From Nocardioides sp. L-11A (GTDB lineage Bacteria > Actinomycetota > Actinomycetes > Propionibacteriales > Nocardioidaceae): a DNA stretch of 64,000 bases. This document shows positions 17,937 to 26,613 of this stretch, piece by piece. Numbering within the stretch: the first letter of the stretch is position 1; every line of letters begins with the position of its first letter. The DNA lies in the NCBI GenBank assembly GCA_029961745.1, contig CP124680.1, forward strand, positions 1,116,001-1,180,000. The letters are read 5' to 3'. Below the pieces are notes generated by a model. The model did not search any database. It was not told where the DNA came from and worked only from the letters and a program-made list of their open reading frames with translations. The translations under genes and the position numbers were made by a program.

Positions 17937-18704
17937 TCAGCCCGCCCCGGCCATCGAGGACATGGCCTGGTTGGCGTAGTCGACGAGCCGGTCGAGCGCA
18001 CCGGGCAGCATCGGGAAGGACAGGCCGAGCAGCAGCAGGGTCAGTCCGACCTTCGCGGGGAACATGACGCTGAGCGCGTTGAGCTGCGGCGCCACCTTCG
18101 TGAGCAGGGCCAGCGCCAGGTCGGCGACGAAGAGGACGGCGATCATCGGCAGCGCCATCTGCACCGCGACGGTGAAGAACATCGAGAACGCCGTCAGCAG
18201 CACGCCGTCCCAGCCGGAGATGTCGGGCATGCCGGTCAGCGGCAGGTAGCGGAAGGTGCTGAGCAGACCGCCGATGACGATCAGGTGCCCGCCCGAGACG
18301 ACGAGCAGGGCGGTCGCGAGCAGTTGGTGGAAGCGCCCGAAGACGGTGTTGGAGTTCATCGAGAGCGGGTCCCACGCCGCGGCCAGTGCGAAGCCGCCGA
18401 ACACGTCGACCAGCGCGCCGGCCGCGCCGATCGCGGAGAACAGCAGCATCGTCACGTAGCCCATGCCGACCCCGATCAGCACCTGGGCGGCGGTCGCGAG
18501 CACCAGCCCCGGCGTCGTACCGGGCAGCTCCTGGGCCGCCAGGGTCGGCGCCATCGCCAGCGACAGGCCGATCGCGAGGATCACCTTCGCCATGGTGGGG
18601 ATGCCCCGCGTCGCGAACGGGGGGACGACGACCAGCCACGCCACCACCCGCACCGAGGCGAGCAGCAGCGCGCTGAGCGCGGCGCCGTCGACGGAGAGGA
18701 CCAC
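17937..18704 (-). CDS. fliR: Flagellar export gate protein FliR
   Basis: The 255-residue integral membrane protein has about six hydrophobic segments and FliR features such as ASVRVVAWLVVVPPFATRGI at the start and FNPLSMN-like AAWDPLSMNSNTVFGRFHQL in the middle. FliR packs with FliP and FliQ to form the export gate core in the MS ring. It begins with ATG 18704, 19 bp after fliQ, and ends 4 bp before flhB. Confidence 0.95.
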   Translation of the reverse strand: MVLSVDGAALSALLLASVRVVAWLVVVPPFATRGIPTMAKVILAIGLSLAMAPTLAAQELPGTTPGLVLATAAQVLIGVGMGYVTMLLFSAIGAAGALVDVFGGFALAAAWDPLSMNSNTVFGRFHQLLATALLVVSGGHLIVIGGLLSTFRYLPLTGMPDISGWDGVLLTAFSMFFTVAVQMALPMIAVLFVADLALALLTKVAPQLNALSVMFPAKVGLTLLLLGLSFPMLPGALDRLVDYANQAMSSMAGAG

Positions 18705-18723
18705 GGCTGTGCCTAGGAGCCCA

Positions 18724-18993
18724 TCAGACGAGGAGGCCGGGGAGCAGGTCGAAGAGCTCGCGGGTGAAGGCCATCAGGGTGTGCAGCATCCAGTTGCCGC
18801 AGACCAGCAGCGCCACGCCGACCCCCACCAGCTTCGGCACGAACGAGAGCGTGAACTCCTGGATCTGGGTCATCGACTGGAACAGCGAGATGGCGAAGCC
18901 GATGACCAGCGAGGTCGCGAGGATCGGCGCCGACAGCTTGAGCGCCACCAGCATGGTCTTGAGGGCGATCTCGATGATCGCGGTGTCGGTCAT
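18724..18993 (-). CDS. fliQ: Flagellar export gate protein FliQ
   Basis: FliQ here is 89 residues, the usual length, with two membrane helices (about 15-40 and 52-76) and the family's SLFQSMTQIQEFTLSFVPKL loop between them. Several copies pack around FliP/FliR in the export gate. ATG 18993 follows a TCACC-rich 35-bp gap after fliP, and fliR starts 19 bp after its stop. Confidence 0.95.
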   Translation of the reverse strand: MTDTAIIEIALKTMLVALKLSAPILATSLVIGFAISLFQSMTQIQEFTLSFVPKLVGVGVALLVCGNWMLHTLMAFTRELFDLLPGLLV

Positions 18994-19028
18994 GTCTCCA
19001 TCACCTGGCTCACCTGGCTCACCTCGGC

Positions 19029-19790
19029 TCACCCGCTCCCGTACGACGCGACGAGCGATCTGATGATCAGCGCCCATCCGTCGACCATCACGAACAGCAG
19101 CAGCTTGAACGGCAGCGACACCATCACCGGCGGCATCATCATCATGCCCAGGCTCATCAGCGCCCCGCTCACGACGATGTCGATGACCAGGAAGGGGATG
19201 AAGATGATGAACCCGATGATGAAGGCGTCCTTGAGCTCGGAGAGCACGAAGGCGGGGATCAGGGTCGCGGTCGAGACGTCGTCGCGGTTCTCGGGGAGCT
19301 TGCGGTCGGCGACGCTGGTGAGCAGCTGCAGCTCGCCGTCGTCGGTGTTGTCGAGCATGAACTCCCGCAGCGGCTCCAGGCCGTCCTGGAAGGCGACCGA
19401 GGTCGTCTTGTCGCCGTCGAGATAGGGCTGCACACCCTCGTCGTTGATCTGCGAGAGCACCGGCGCCATGATGAACAGGCTCAGGAAGAGGGCGAGTCCG
19501 GCCAGGACCTGGTTGTTCGGCGTCTGCTGCAGACCGAGCGCGTTGCGGGTCAGGCCGAGCACGACGAGGACCTTCGTGAAGCTGGTGCAGGTGAGCACGA
19601 TCGCGGGCAGCAGACTGAGCAGGGTCAGCGCGAGGAACACCAGCAGGCTGTGGCTGGGCTTGTCGGTCATCCCCGACAGGTCGATCTGGACGGTGCCGCC
19701 CTTGCCGGGGCCGTTCGGCCCGTTCGGCCCCACGGGCTCGGCGAGCACCAGCGCGAGCCGGGCGACCCCGCTCGACAGGGTCGTGGTCAC
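19029..19790 (-). CDS. fliP: Flagellar export gate protein FliP
   Basis: The 253-residue FliP has the family hallmarks: TSFTKVLVVLGLTRNALGLQ, QTPPNQ-like QQTPNNQVLAGLALFL, the ELKDAFIIGFIIFIPFLVID helix and the methionine-rich SLGMMMMPPVMVSLP. Five FliP subunits form the export pore with FliR. GTG 19790 overlaps the fliO stop as GTGA, so the genes are translationally coupled. A glycine/proline run (GPNGPNGPGKGG) precedes the first helix; no clear signal peptide is seen. Confidence 0.95.
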   Translation of the reverse strand: MTTTLSSGVARLALVLAEPVGPNGPNGPGKGGTVQIDLSGMTDKPSHSLLVFLALTLLSLLPAIVLTCTSFTKVLVVLGLTRNALGLQQTPNNQVLAGLALFLSLFIMAPVLSQINDEGVQPYLDGDKTTSVAFQDGLEPLREFMLDNTDDGELQLLTSVADRKLPENRDDVSTATLIPAFVLSELKDAFIIGFIIFIPFLVIDIVVSGALMSLGMMMMPPVMVSLPFKLLLFVMVDGWALIIRSLVASYGSG

Positions 19791-20209
19791 GACGCCCGCT
19801 TCCCGGTGACGGCCGCCATGGCGTCCTTCCAGGTCTGCGGCGACAGCACGGACCCCGACAACGCACCGGTCCCGTGCTCCGCGGCAGGTACGCCGGCGGG
19901 CTCGGTGCCCGGCTCCGGCGGCGTCTGGTCCAGGCCGATCTCGTCCGGCTCCACCTCGGCGAGCAGGGTGATCTGCTGCTCGGTCGTGCCGAGGACGAGG
20001 ATCCGGGTGCCGACCGAGACGACCGCGACCCCCTGGCCGCGGCCGAGCGCCTGGCGCTGCACCACCTGGATGGTCGCGCCGGCGGGGGCCTTGAGCCGGC
20101 GGTTGACCACGCGGGCGATGAGCAGCAGCAGCCCGACGACCAGCGCCAGCGAGCCGACCAGGCGGACGGCGAGCTCGCCCAGGCCCACGCCGCCGGTGCT
20201 GTCCAGCAT
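19787..20209 (-). CDS. fliO: Flagellar biosynthesis protein FliO
   Basis: The 140-residue product has one membrane helix (about 15-36), then a small cytoplasmic FliO domain (IQVVQRQALGRGQGVAVVSV, TRILVLGTTEQQITLLAEV). FliO is a scaffold that helps FliP ring assembly. The remaining C-terminal tail is Pro/Glu-rich. ATG 20209 lies 5 bp after the fliN stop, and the stop overlaps the fliP start. Confidence 0.92.
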   Translation of the reverse strand: MLDSTGGVGLGELAVRLVGSLALVVGLLLLIARVVNRRLKAPAGATIQVVQRQALGRGQGVAVVSVGTRILVLGTTEQQITLLAEVEPDEIGLDQTPPEPGTEPAGVPAAEHGTGALSGSVLSPQTWKDAMAAVTGKRAS

Positions 20210-20214
20210 CGGCG

Positions 20215-21024
20215 TCAGACCGCGGCGTTCGCGTCGAGGATCTCGGTGACGCGCAGGCCGAAGTCCTCGTCGATGACGACGACCTCGCCGCGGGCCACGA
20301 GCCGGCCGTTGACCAGCAGGTCGGCCGGGCTGCCGGCGGCCCGGTCGAGCTCGAGCACGGCACCGGGCGTGAGGGCGAGCAGGTCGCGCACCGTCATCCG
20401 GGTCCGGCCGAGCTCGACGGTCACCTCCATGTCGACGCCCTGGAGCAGCTCGAGTCCGCGCGGCGGCGCGGCGGGCGCGCCGAAGGCGGGGACGAACGGC
20501 GTGGTGTCCTCGCCGGCATCGGCCGGGGCGGCCGTCGTACCGGGGCCGGCGTCGTCGGCGCTGTCCGGGATCGGCTCACCGGCGCCGGCGAGCGTGGCCT
20601 CGGGGACCAGGACGGCGGCCGCGATGCCGGCGCCGATGAGGGGCACCGTCCGGAACGGACCGCCCAGCTCGGCGGTGATGTCGTAGCCCTCGACGTCGAG
20701 CGCGAGGGCGCGGGCCCCGCGGGCGTGCGCGCCGAGCCGGCGGGCCGCGGCGTCGAGGGCGGGCTGCACCGCGGCGGCCACGTCGAGCGCGCCGATCGGG
20801 CTGGACGCGAGCGCCTCCACCAGCTCGGTGCCGACGAGGACGACGACCGCTCCGGGGACCCCGCCGTCGAGCTCGGCGATCGCGCCGCCGGCGAACGCGG
20901 CGGTGACGTGCGGAGAGCCGGGCTGGGCCGGGCCCGGCGTCAGCGGGGTGACCGCCGGGAGGGGCGCGGCCGCCGCGACCGCGACGGCCTCGGCGAGCAG
21001 GGTGGGGTCGAGCACGTCGGTCAT
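20215..21024 (-). CDS. fliN: Flagellar motor switch protein FliN with a long N-terminal region (FliY-like layout)
   Basis: Only the last 80 residues of this 269-residue protein are the FliN/SpoA domain ([20 protein letters not shown] to [20 protein letters not shown]), which builds the C-ring base and binds FliH. The 190-residue front part has strands and helices ([34 protein letters not shown]) that could be a diverged CheC-like domain as in FliY, but the phosphatase E..N motif is not evident. A Pro/Ala linker joins the two. ATG 21024 has AGGAG 11 bp upstream and lies 5 bp after fliM. Confidence 0.9.
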   Translation of the reverse strand: MTDVLDPTLLAEAVAVAAAAPLPAVTPLTPGPAQPGSPHVTAAFAGGAIAELDGGVPGAVVVLVGTELVEALASSPIGALDVAAAVQPALDAAARRLGAHARGARALALDVEGYDITAELGGPFRTVPLIGAGIAAAVLVPEATLAGAGEPIPDSADDAGPGTTAAPADAGEDTTPFVPAFGAPAAPPRGLELLQGVDMEVTVELGRTRMTVRDLLALTPGAVLELDRAAGSPADLLVNGRLVARGEVVVIDEDFGLRVTEILDANAAV

Positions 21025-21029
21025 GGGGA

Positions 21030-21947
21030 TCAGGACTCCTCGGGCGTGGTGACGATGAGGGCGGCCAGGTGCTGGCCGCGGGCTCCGGGGGTGGCATGGG
21101 CGAAGGTGTTGCCGGCGACGGTCACGTCCAGCGGGGCGGAGGCCGGGTGGCTCAGCCGCAGCACCGACCCGGGGCGCAGGTCGGCGAGCGTCGCCGGGTC
21201 GACCGGGAGCGGGCGGAACCGGACGGAGACCGCGACCGGAACCCGCTGGAACTGCTCCTGCAGCAGGCCCGCGGAGTGCGCGCGCTGCGCCCGCTCGCGG
21301 TCGGAGACGGCACCGTTGCCGGTGGCGTTGGCGAGGTGGGGGAGCAGGCCGCTGAACGGCAGGCAGACCGACATCCGGTGCGCGCGCTCGCCGATCCGGA
21401 GCTCGAGGGTCACCACGACCATCACGTCGGCGGCGCTGGCCACCTGCGCGAACTGGGGGCTGTACTCGATGCCGGTGATGGTCGGCTCCAGCGTCACGAT
21501 CCCGTCGAGGGAGTAGCGCATCTCGCCGAGCAGCCGCTCGACCAGCCCGCGGAACACCCCGTCCTCGATCTCGGTCAGCGGCCGGTCGGGCTGCTCGTCG
21601 GAGCCGGGGCCGCCGAGCATGTGGTCGAGGCACGACATGGTGGCGAACAGGGGGATCTCGAGCACGCCGGTGCCCGGGATCGGGTCCGCGCTGAACAGCG
21701 TCATGTACGTCGACGGGCCGAGGCTGTCGACGTACTCCGCGTAGGTGCGCTGCTCGATGCCCGTGAGCGCGACCGTGCACACCGTGCGCAGCGAGCTGGT
21801 GAACACGGTGGTCGCCTGGCGCGCGAAGCTGTCGAAGCCGAGCTGGAGGGTGCGCTGGTGCTCGCGTGAGAGCTGGATCGGACGCCGGAAGTCGTACGGC
21901 GTGGGGTCGGCCGTGCGAGGTCGGCGGCGCGGCCGCTGGAGGGTCAC
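21030..21947 (-). CDS. fliM: Flagellar motor switch protein FliM
   Basis: The 305-residue FliM has the central CheC-like middle domain ([45 protein letters not shown]) and a C-terminal SpoA domain ([19 protein letters not shown]). It binds phospho-CheY and sets rotation direction. The N-terminal CheY-binding peptide (usually LSQ..IDAL) is not recognisable, and the protein starts with an Arg-rich stretch ([11 protein letters not shown]). GTG 21947 is the only sensible start. A 130-bp gap with repeated GGGACC motifs separates it from fliL. Confidence 0.94.
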   Translation of the reverse strand: MTLQRPRRRPRTADPTPYDFRRPIQLSREHQRTLQLGFDSFARQATTVFTSSLRTVCTVALTGIEQRTYAEYVDSLGPSTYMTLFSADPIPGTGVLEIPLFATMSCLDHMLGGPGSDEQPDRPLTEIEDGVFRGLVERLLGEMRYSLDGIVTLEPTITGIEYSPQFAQVASAADVMVVVTLELRIGERAHRMSVCLPFSGLLPHLANATGNGAVSDRERAQRAHSAGLLQEQFQRVPVAVSVRFRPLPVDPATLADLRPGSVLRLSHPASAPLDVTVAGNTFAHATPGARGQHLAALIVTTPEES

Positions 21948-22007
21948 GACGAGCCCATCGTCGCGGCGCTCACGGACCTGAGGGGTCGCCGGGACGCCGG
22001 GCGGTCA

Positions 22008-22078
22008 GGGTCCCGTGGTCACTTCGGGCCACCCAGGGTCCCGGGTGGGGTCCCAAAGGTCCCCGCGGGAGAGGGACC
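22008..22078 (-). repeat. Cluster of GGGACC motifs and a hairpin between fliL and fliM
   Basis: Read on the minus strand, GGGACC occurs at 22008-22014, 22036-22042, 22049-22054 and 22058-22063, and its complement GGTCCC at 22073-22078. The last pair can form a hairpin right behind the fliL stop codon (TAG at 22078-22080), extended by imperfect CCCAA/TTGGG pairing. It may terminate or attenuate transcription, or the motifs may be operator half-sites. Nothing else is seen in this 130-bp gap. Confidence 0.45.
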
Positions 22079-22512
22079 TATTGGGTGACGTACTCGGTGA
22101 AGTACACCTCCATCACCTCGCCGTGGTACCTCTCCTTCAGCCGCTCCACGAGCTGCTGGCGCAGGGTCTCGCGGACGTCGGGCTTGTTGACCTCCTCGAC
22201 CGGGAGGCCGGAGAAGACCGTGATCGCGGAGTCGAGGGCCTTGCTGCCGTCGGCCTCCTCGGCGGCCGTGGTGAGCTGGAGCGCCATGCCCAGCCGCAGG
22301 TAGTGCCCGCCGGCCAGGTTCACCTGGATCGCCTCCAGCGGGGCGACCTCGCCCGGCTGCGGCTCGCCGTCGCCGGCGGGTTTCAGCACGAGGAACCAGG
22401 CCGCGCCGGCGAGCAGGCCGACGACGAGGAGGGCGATCCCGATCTTCCTCCCCCGCCCGCTCGATGCGGCCTCGGCCGGTGCGGTCGCGGGTGTGGAGAC
22501 GCTCGTGGTCAC
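22078..22512 (-). CDS. fliL: Flagellar basal-body-associated protein FliL
   Basis: The 144-residue protein has one membrane helix (KIGIALLVVGLLAGAAWFLV, about 23-42) and a periplasm-side FliL domain with conserved YLRLGMALQLT and the terminal YTEFVTQ-like YFTEYVTQ. FliL surrounds stators and increases torque. GTG 22512 overlaps the motB stop as GTGA. Confidence 0.95.
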   Translation of the reverse strand: MTTSVSTPATAPAEAASSGRGRKIGIALLVVGLLAGAAWFLVLKPAGDGEPQPGEVAPLEAIQVNLAGGHYLRLGMALQLTTAAEEADGSKALDSAITVFSGLPVEEVNKPDVRETLRQQLVERLKERYHGEVMEVYFTEYVTQ

Positions 22513-23543
22513 GGTCGGTCCTCTCCTCGGGAGCGGGTAGGGGTGGCGACGGCGTCGGCACCGCCGTCGGTGCCGTCGCCGGCGGGATCGGCGGGCGCGC
22601 CCGGGCCACCGGGCGTGCCCGGATCACCGGGTGCGGTCGGTAGGTCGCCGAGCCCGGCCTCGCGGCGCAGCTCGGCGTACGCCTCGCCGAGCAGGGCGCG
22701 GGTCTCGGCCGGTTGCTGGCTCAGGACGAGGATGTCGACGCGCTTGTTGACCCGCTGCGAGCCGCGCACGGCGGGGTCGACCAGCGGCTTGGTGTGGCCG
22801 AAGCCGGTGGCGCGCAGACGCCGGGCCGGGATGTCGTGGCCGTCCTCGAGCCGGTGCAGCACGTGGACGGCGCGGGCGACGGAGAGCTCCCAGTCCGACG
22901 GGTAGTAGCGCGGCTTCACCGGCTCCTGGTTGGTGTGGCCGTCGAGCTCGATCGGCTCCGGCAGCGCGGCGAGCACGGGCGCGATGGTGTCGACGACCCG
23001 ACGGCCGCGATCGGTCAGCTCGGCGATGTCGGGCTCGAAGACCACATGCTGGGAGACCAGGCTGACCACGAGGCCGCGGTCGTCGATCGAGGCCCGGACG
23101 TCGTCGCGCAGGCCCTGGTCGCGCAGTGCCCGGTCGATCTGCCGCCAGACCTTCAGCAGGCGGTCGGCCTCGGTCCGGGCGTCGCCGTACGCCCGCTGCC
23201 TGCGCAGCCGCTCGGACTCCTCGAGGATCTTCGCGACCGTCTCCTGCTGTGCCTCGGGGACCTGCGCGAGGAGCATCTGGTACGACGTCTCGCCGGGGTC
23301 GCTGGTGCCCTTGGCGTTGCTGATCGGGCTGGCCCCGTTGAGGATCGACTTCTCGCGGCCGAAGCCGTCCGCCAGGCCGTCCTTGAGCGCCTGGTACTTC
23401 TGCTCGTCGACCTGGCTCATGGCGAACATGACGATGAACAGCGCCATCAGCACGGTGATCATGTCGGCGTACGACACCAGCCACCGCTCGTGGTTCTCGT
23501 GCTCCTCCTCGCTCTCGCGCCGTCGGCGCCGGGGATGGGACAT
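22509..23543 (-). CDS. motB: Flagellar motor stator protein MotB
   Basis: The 344-residue MotB has a basic N-tail, one membrane helix containing the proton-carrying Asp27 (LVSYADMITVLMALFIVMFA), a plug/linker and an OmpA-type peptidoglycan-binding domain (about 175-310; IELDGHTNQEPVKPRYYPSD, LSVARAVHVLHRL). The presence of YADMITVL points to a proton-driven stator. The C-terminal 40 residues are Gly/Pro/Ala-rich and not conserved. ATG 23543 is 1 bp from the motA stop. Confidence 0.96.
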   Translation of the reverse strand: MSHPRRRRRESEEEHENHERWLVSYADMITVLMALFIVMFAMSQVDEQKYQALKDGLADGFGREKSILNGASPISNAKGTSDPGETSYQMLLAQVPEAQQETVAKILEESERLRRQRAYGDARTEADRLLKVWRQIDRALRDQGLRDDVRASIDDRGLVVSLVSQHVVFEPDIAELTDRGRRVVDTIAPVLAALPEPIELDGHTNQEPVKPRYYPSDWELSVARAVHVLHRLEDGHDIPARRLRATGFGHTKPLVDPAVRGSQRVNKRVDILVLSQQPAETRALLGEAYAELRREAGLGDLPTAPGDPGTPGGPGAPADPAGDGTDGGADAVATPTRSRGEDRP

Positions 23544-23544
23544 C

Positions 23545-24315
23545 TCAGGCCGCTTCCTTCAGCTGGTCCTGAGCGGGCAGCAGGGACTGGAGCTTCTGGG
23601 CGACGATCCGCGGGTTGGATCCGGCCTGGATGGCGGCGACACCCTCGATCACGATCTCCATCCGGGTGCTCTCCAGCTCGCTGAGCCGCTTGAGTCGCGC
23701 GGCGATCGGAAGCCACAGCACGTTGGCGCTGAGCACACCCCACAGGGTCGCGAGGAAGGCGGCGGCGATGCTGTGCCCCAGCGCCCCGGGGTCGGCGAGG
23801 TTCTCCAGGACGTGCACCAGGCTCATCACGGTGCCGACGATGCCGATCGTCGGGGCGTAGCCGCCGGCGTCGGTGAAGAACTTCGCGGCGTGCTTGTCGA
23901 CCGCCTTCTTGGCGTGCAGCTCGGCCTCGAGGATCTCCCGCAGCTCCTCGGGGTCGGTGCCGTCGACGGCGAGGGTCACCCCCTTGACCAGGAAGGGGTC
24001 GTCGATGTCGCCCACCCGGCCCTCCAGTGCGAGCATGCCCTCCCGGCGCGCGGCGTCGGAGAGGCTGACGATCACCGGGACCACGTCGGCCGACGAGGCC
24101 ACCTTGCCGAACAGGGCGGTCTTGGCGGAGGCCACCGCGTTCTTGGCGTCGTTCAGCGTCCCACCGGCGACGGCGACGCACAGCGTGCCGCCGAAGACCA
24201 GGAGCATGGGGGGCATCAGGAACAGGCTCGCGGGGCTGCCGCCCTCCAGGATGTTCGCGAGCATGATGACGCCGAGGGCGGCGCCGATCCCGACGGGAGT
24301 GGCGATGTCCTTCAC
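23545..24315 (-). CDS. motA: Flagellar motor stator protein MotA
   Basis: MotA is 256 residues with four membrane segments and a cytoplasmic loop bearing the family's charged residues that contact FliG. GGYAPTIGIVGTVMSLVHVL and GVLSANVLWLPIAARLKRLS cover helices 3 and 4, including the conserved proline and the GxxGTxxGL-like motif. Five copies surround a MotB dimer in the proton-driven stator. GTG 24315 overlaps the flbD stop as GTGA. Confidence 0.96.
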   Translation of the reverse strand: MKDIATPVGIGAALGVIMLANILEGGSPASLFLMPPMLLVFGGTLCVAVAGGTLNDAKNAVASAKTALFGKVASSADVVPVIVSLSDAARREGMLALEGRVGDIDDPFLVKGVTLAVDGTDPEELREILEAELHAKKAVDKHAAKFFTDAGGYAPTIGIVGTVMSLVHVLENLADPGALGHSIAAAFLATLWGVLSANVLWLPIAARLKRLSELESTRMEIVIEGVAAIQAGSNPRIVAQKLQSLLPAQDQLKEAA

Positions 24316-24587
24316 GGCGTGACTCCTCGCGGCGGTACGGCGCTGAGCCTGCTCTGGCGCGTGGGCCGCACCGGTGGGATGGCCGAGGCGTCGGGCAGCG
24401 CGGCGCGGGCCACGATGGCGGCGCGGTAGTCGATGACCTCGTCGCGCACCTCGTCGAGGGACTCGGCCACGATGTACTTCGTCCCGTCGACCAGGGTCAC
24501 CACGGTGTCCGGGGTGCAGTCGACGCGCTCGATCAGGTCCGCGTTCAGCAGGAACGTGGTCCCCGAGAGTCGGGTCAGCGAGATCAC
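24312..24587 (-). CDS. flbD: FlbD-family flagellar protein
   Basis: The 91-residue protein contains the 60-residue FlbD domain (VISLTRLSGTTFLLNADLIE to TKYIVAESLDEVRDEVIDYR), a small conserved partner found next to mot genes in Firmicutes and Actinobacteria. Its role is still poorly defined; it is not the Caulobacter NtrC-type FlbD. GTG 24587 has GGAGG 7 bp upstream; the ATG further upstream lacks homology. It is the first gene of the flbD-mot-fli-flh run and has its own sigma-28-type promoter at 24656-24682. Confidence 0.92.
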   Translation of the reverse strand: MISLTRLSGTTFLLNADLIERVDCTPDTVVTLVDGTKYIVAESLDEVRDEVIDYRAAIVARAALPDASAIPPVRPTRQSRLSAVPPRGVTP

Positions 24588-24655
24588 CGCGGCACCTCCG
24601 TGTGCGTGGCTGGCGTGTCTGGGGCGGGAGCGCCGTCCGTGGCGTTCCGCAGGTC

Positions 24656-24682
24656 CCATCGGCCGACGGCCCGGCGCCTTGA
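24656..24682 (-). promoter_or_regulatory. Candidate sigma-28 (FliA) promoter for flbD-motAB-fliLMNOPQR-flhBA
   Basis: Read on the minus strand: TCAA (24682-24679), 15 bp, GCCGATGG (24663-24656). The -10 ends 68 bp before the flbD start. Bases 24679-24683 read CTCAA, as at the fliC promoter. It would give the second half of the flagellar cluster transcription independent of flgB. Confidence 0.65.
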
Positions 24683-24761
24683 GCCTTTGGCCTGTGCCCG
24701 TGGAGGGGTGTTGTGGCGAGGGGCGCTCTCAGAGCATGAATCACGAACGATCGCGTCGTAT

Positions 24762-25129
24762 CTCAGATTCCGTGATAGAGGGAGAACGGCGCTTCTCGAC
24801 GAACTCATGCGCCAGGTCAGTGGCTCCGGGTGGATCGTCGCCGAGGTCGAGGTCACGCCTCGGGTCGAGCTGTCTGCAGCACGGCCTCTACCGCTCGCGC
24901 TGGGGACGCGCGACACCGGCCCAACGCGATCTGATGCGCGTCGTCGGCAACCTCCGAAGAGGCGGACCAGTGCCGATCGCCGACATCGCCGAGGCCATGG
25001 GCAAGCGAGTCACCGATCTGTCCAACGCCCGGCGGGAACTCATCCAGGAGGGCCTCGTCTACGCCCCCGAGCGCGGGGTCCTTTCCTTCACCGTGCCCGG
25101 CAGGCACGAGTTCATCGAACGCCAGGATG
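24762..25129 (+). pseudogene. Remnant of an AAA-type ATP-binding protein gene
   Basis: Two plus-strand pieces in different frames look like the two ends of one ATPase. The first (24762-24860; RGRTALLDELMRQVSGSGWI, then VAEVEVTP) matches the region following a Walker A loop, but the loop itself is degraded (RDRGRT instead of GxGKT). The second (24874-25126; RATPAQRDLMRVVGNL, IADIAEAMGKRVTDLSNARR, EGLVYAPERGVLSFTVPGRH) matches the C-terminal winged helix of such ATPases. The 250 or so residues between are missing. The DNA is visibly less GC-rich than its neighbours. It sits antisense in the 604-bp gap at 24588-25191 that splits the flagellar cluster. No intact start is seen. Confidence 0.65.
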
Positions 25130-25191
25130 GAGATCGGGGACAGCCCTCAGCACGTGTCCGGTTCGGTCCGCAATCCCGGCACGGACGCAGG

Positions 25192-26040
25192 TCACCGCTT
25201 GATGTTGACCAGCTCCTCGAGCACCTGGTCGCTGGTGGTGATCACCCGGGAGCTGGCCTGGAAGCCGCGCTGGGCCAGAATCAGGTTGGTGAACTCGGCC
25301 GACAGGTCGACATTCGACATCTCGAGCCGGCCGGCGATCATCTGGCCGCGCTGGCCCTGGCCGGCGACGCCGAGCTGGACCGGACCGGAGTTGGCGGACT
25401 CGCGGAAGGCGGTGTCGCCGACCTTCTCCAGGCCCATCGGGTTGGTGAAGTCGGCGACCGCCAGCTGGCAGATGTCGCGCTGCACGCCGTCGGAGAAGAC
25501 GCCGCGGAGCTTGCCGTCGGGGCCGATGGAGTACGACGTCAGGTCGACGCCGGGCGGCAGCGTGCCGTCGATCAGGTTCAGGTCGACGTCGACCGGGCCG
25601 CCGGTCGGCAGGCCCGCGCCGTCGAGGGCGTAGCCCTGCACCCGCATGCCGTTCGGCGCGACGAGCACGCCGGTCTGGTCGAAGGTGAAGGCGCCGGCAC
25701 GGGTGTACACGTCCTCCTGGCCGTCGCGCAGCACGAAGAAGCCGTCGCCCTGCAGCATCAGGTCGGTCGGCCGGTTGGTGAGCTGGGCCGAGCCCTGACC
25801 GAAGTTCGCCATGGTGGCGGCGAGCTGCACGCCGAGCCCGATCTCGATCGGGTTGGTGCCGCCGCGCTCGGCGTTGCCGCCCGAGGCCGCGGTGAGCTGC
25901 TGGCTGAGGGTGTCGGCGAACACGGTGGTGCTGGCCTTGAAGCCGGTGGTGTTCGCGTTGGCGATGTTGTTGCCGGTGACGTCGAGCATGGTCTGGTTGA
26001 CGCGGAGGCCGGAGATGCCGGCGAAGAGCGAGCGAAGCAT
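25192..26040 (-). CDS. flgE: Flagellar hook protein FlgE (short form)
   Basis: The N-terminus MLRSLFAGISGLRVNQTMLD and GNNIANANTTGFKAS, with the C-terminal LILAQRGFQASSRVITTSDQ, identify a rod/hook axial protein. The hook-type FGQGS and TNRPTDLMLQGDGFFVL segments favour FlgE over FlgF or FlgG. At 282 residues it is much shorter than Gram-negative hooks (about 400), lacking the outer domains. No separate flgF or flgG was found in the window, so it might serve more than one axial role; that is inference. It lies 41 bp after flgD. Confidence 0.92.
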   Translation of the reverse strand: MLRSLFAGISGLRVNQTMLDVTGNNIANANTTGFKASTTVFADTLSQQLTAASGGNAERGGTNPIEIGLGVQLAATMANFGQGSAQLTNRPTDLMLQGDGFFVLRDGQEDVYTRAGAFTFDQTGVLVAPNGMRVQGYALDGAGLPTGGPVDVDLNLIDGTLPPGVDLTSYSIGPDGKLRGVFSDGVQRDICQLAVADFTNPMGLEKVGDTAFRESANSGPVQLGVAGQGQRGQMIAGRLEMSNVDLSAEFTNLILAQRGFQASSRVITTSDQVLEELVNIKR

Positions 26041-26081
26041 GGTGTTCTCCTTCTCGGGTGGTGGTGCGGTGTGGCTCGGGG

Positions 26082-26603
26082 TCAGGCGGTCGTGGGCGGC
26101 GTGCCGCTGGGCGGTGCCGTGGTGCCCCCGCCGGTCGGAGTCGGCTCCTTGATCGTCGGTGCGTCGCCGACGCTGACCACGTCGGTCACGGGGACGGACG
26201 TGCCGTCGATGCTGAGGACCGGGCCGGTCGCGAGGTACGTGGTGCCCTGGACCACCCCGGAGCGCTCGACCCCGGCGGCGTCGTACCAGCGGACGGTCTG
26301 GCCGATCAGCGAGCTGGCGCCGAACGCGAGCTGGGTGCTCAGCAGCATCGCGGTCTGGTCGGCGACGTTCTGCATCTTCTCGAGTGCCGTGAACTGCGCC
26401 GTCTGGGCGAGGAACTGCGAGGAGTCGGTGGGGTTGAGCGGGTCCTGGTACTTCATCTGCGCGACCATGAGCTGCAGGAACATGTCCTTGTCGTCGCTCT
26501 TCGCCGCACCCGACGTGCCCGGGGCGCCGGGAGCGCCGGCGCTGCTGGGGGCCGCGGCGCCGGTCACGCCGTAGCCGATGCCTTCGGTGCTGGAGACGGA
26601 CAT
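26082..26603 (-). CDS. flgD: Flagellar hook-capping protein FlgD
   Basis: The 173-residue product has the FlgD N-terminal signature DMFLQLMVAQMKYQDPLNPT then SSQFLAQTAQFTALEKMQNV, followed by a short beta-rich region (GASSLIGQTVRWYDAAGVER). The scaffold caps the growing hook. The C-terminal Tudor/Fn3-like domains of longer FlgDs are reduced and end in a Pro/Thr/Gly tail. ATG 26603 lies 10 bp after fliK. Confidence 0.94.
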   Translation of the reverse strand: MSVSSTEGIGYGVTGAAAPSSAGAPGAPGTSGAAKSDDKDMFLQLMVAQMKYQDPLNPTDSSQFLAQTAQFTALEKMQNVADQTAMLLSTQLAFGASSLIGQTVRWYDAAGVERSGVVQGTTYLATGPVLSIDGTSVPVTDVVSVGDAPTIKEPTPTGGGTTAPPSGTPPTTA

Positions 26604-26613
26604 CTCTTCCTCC

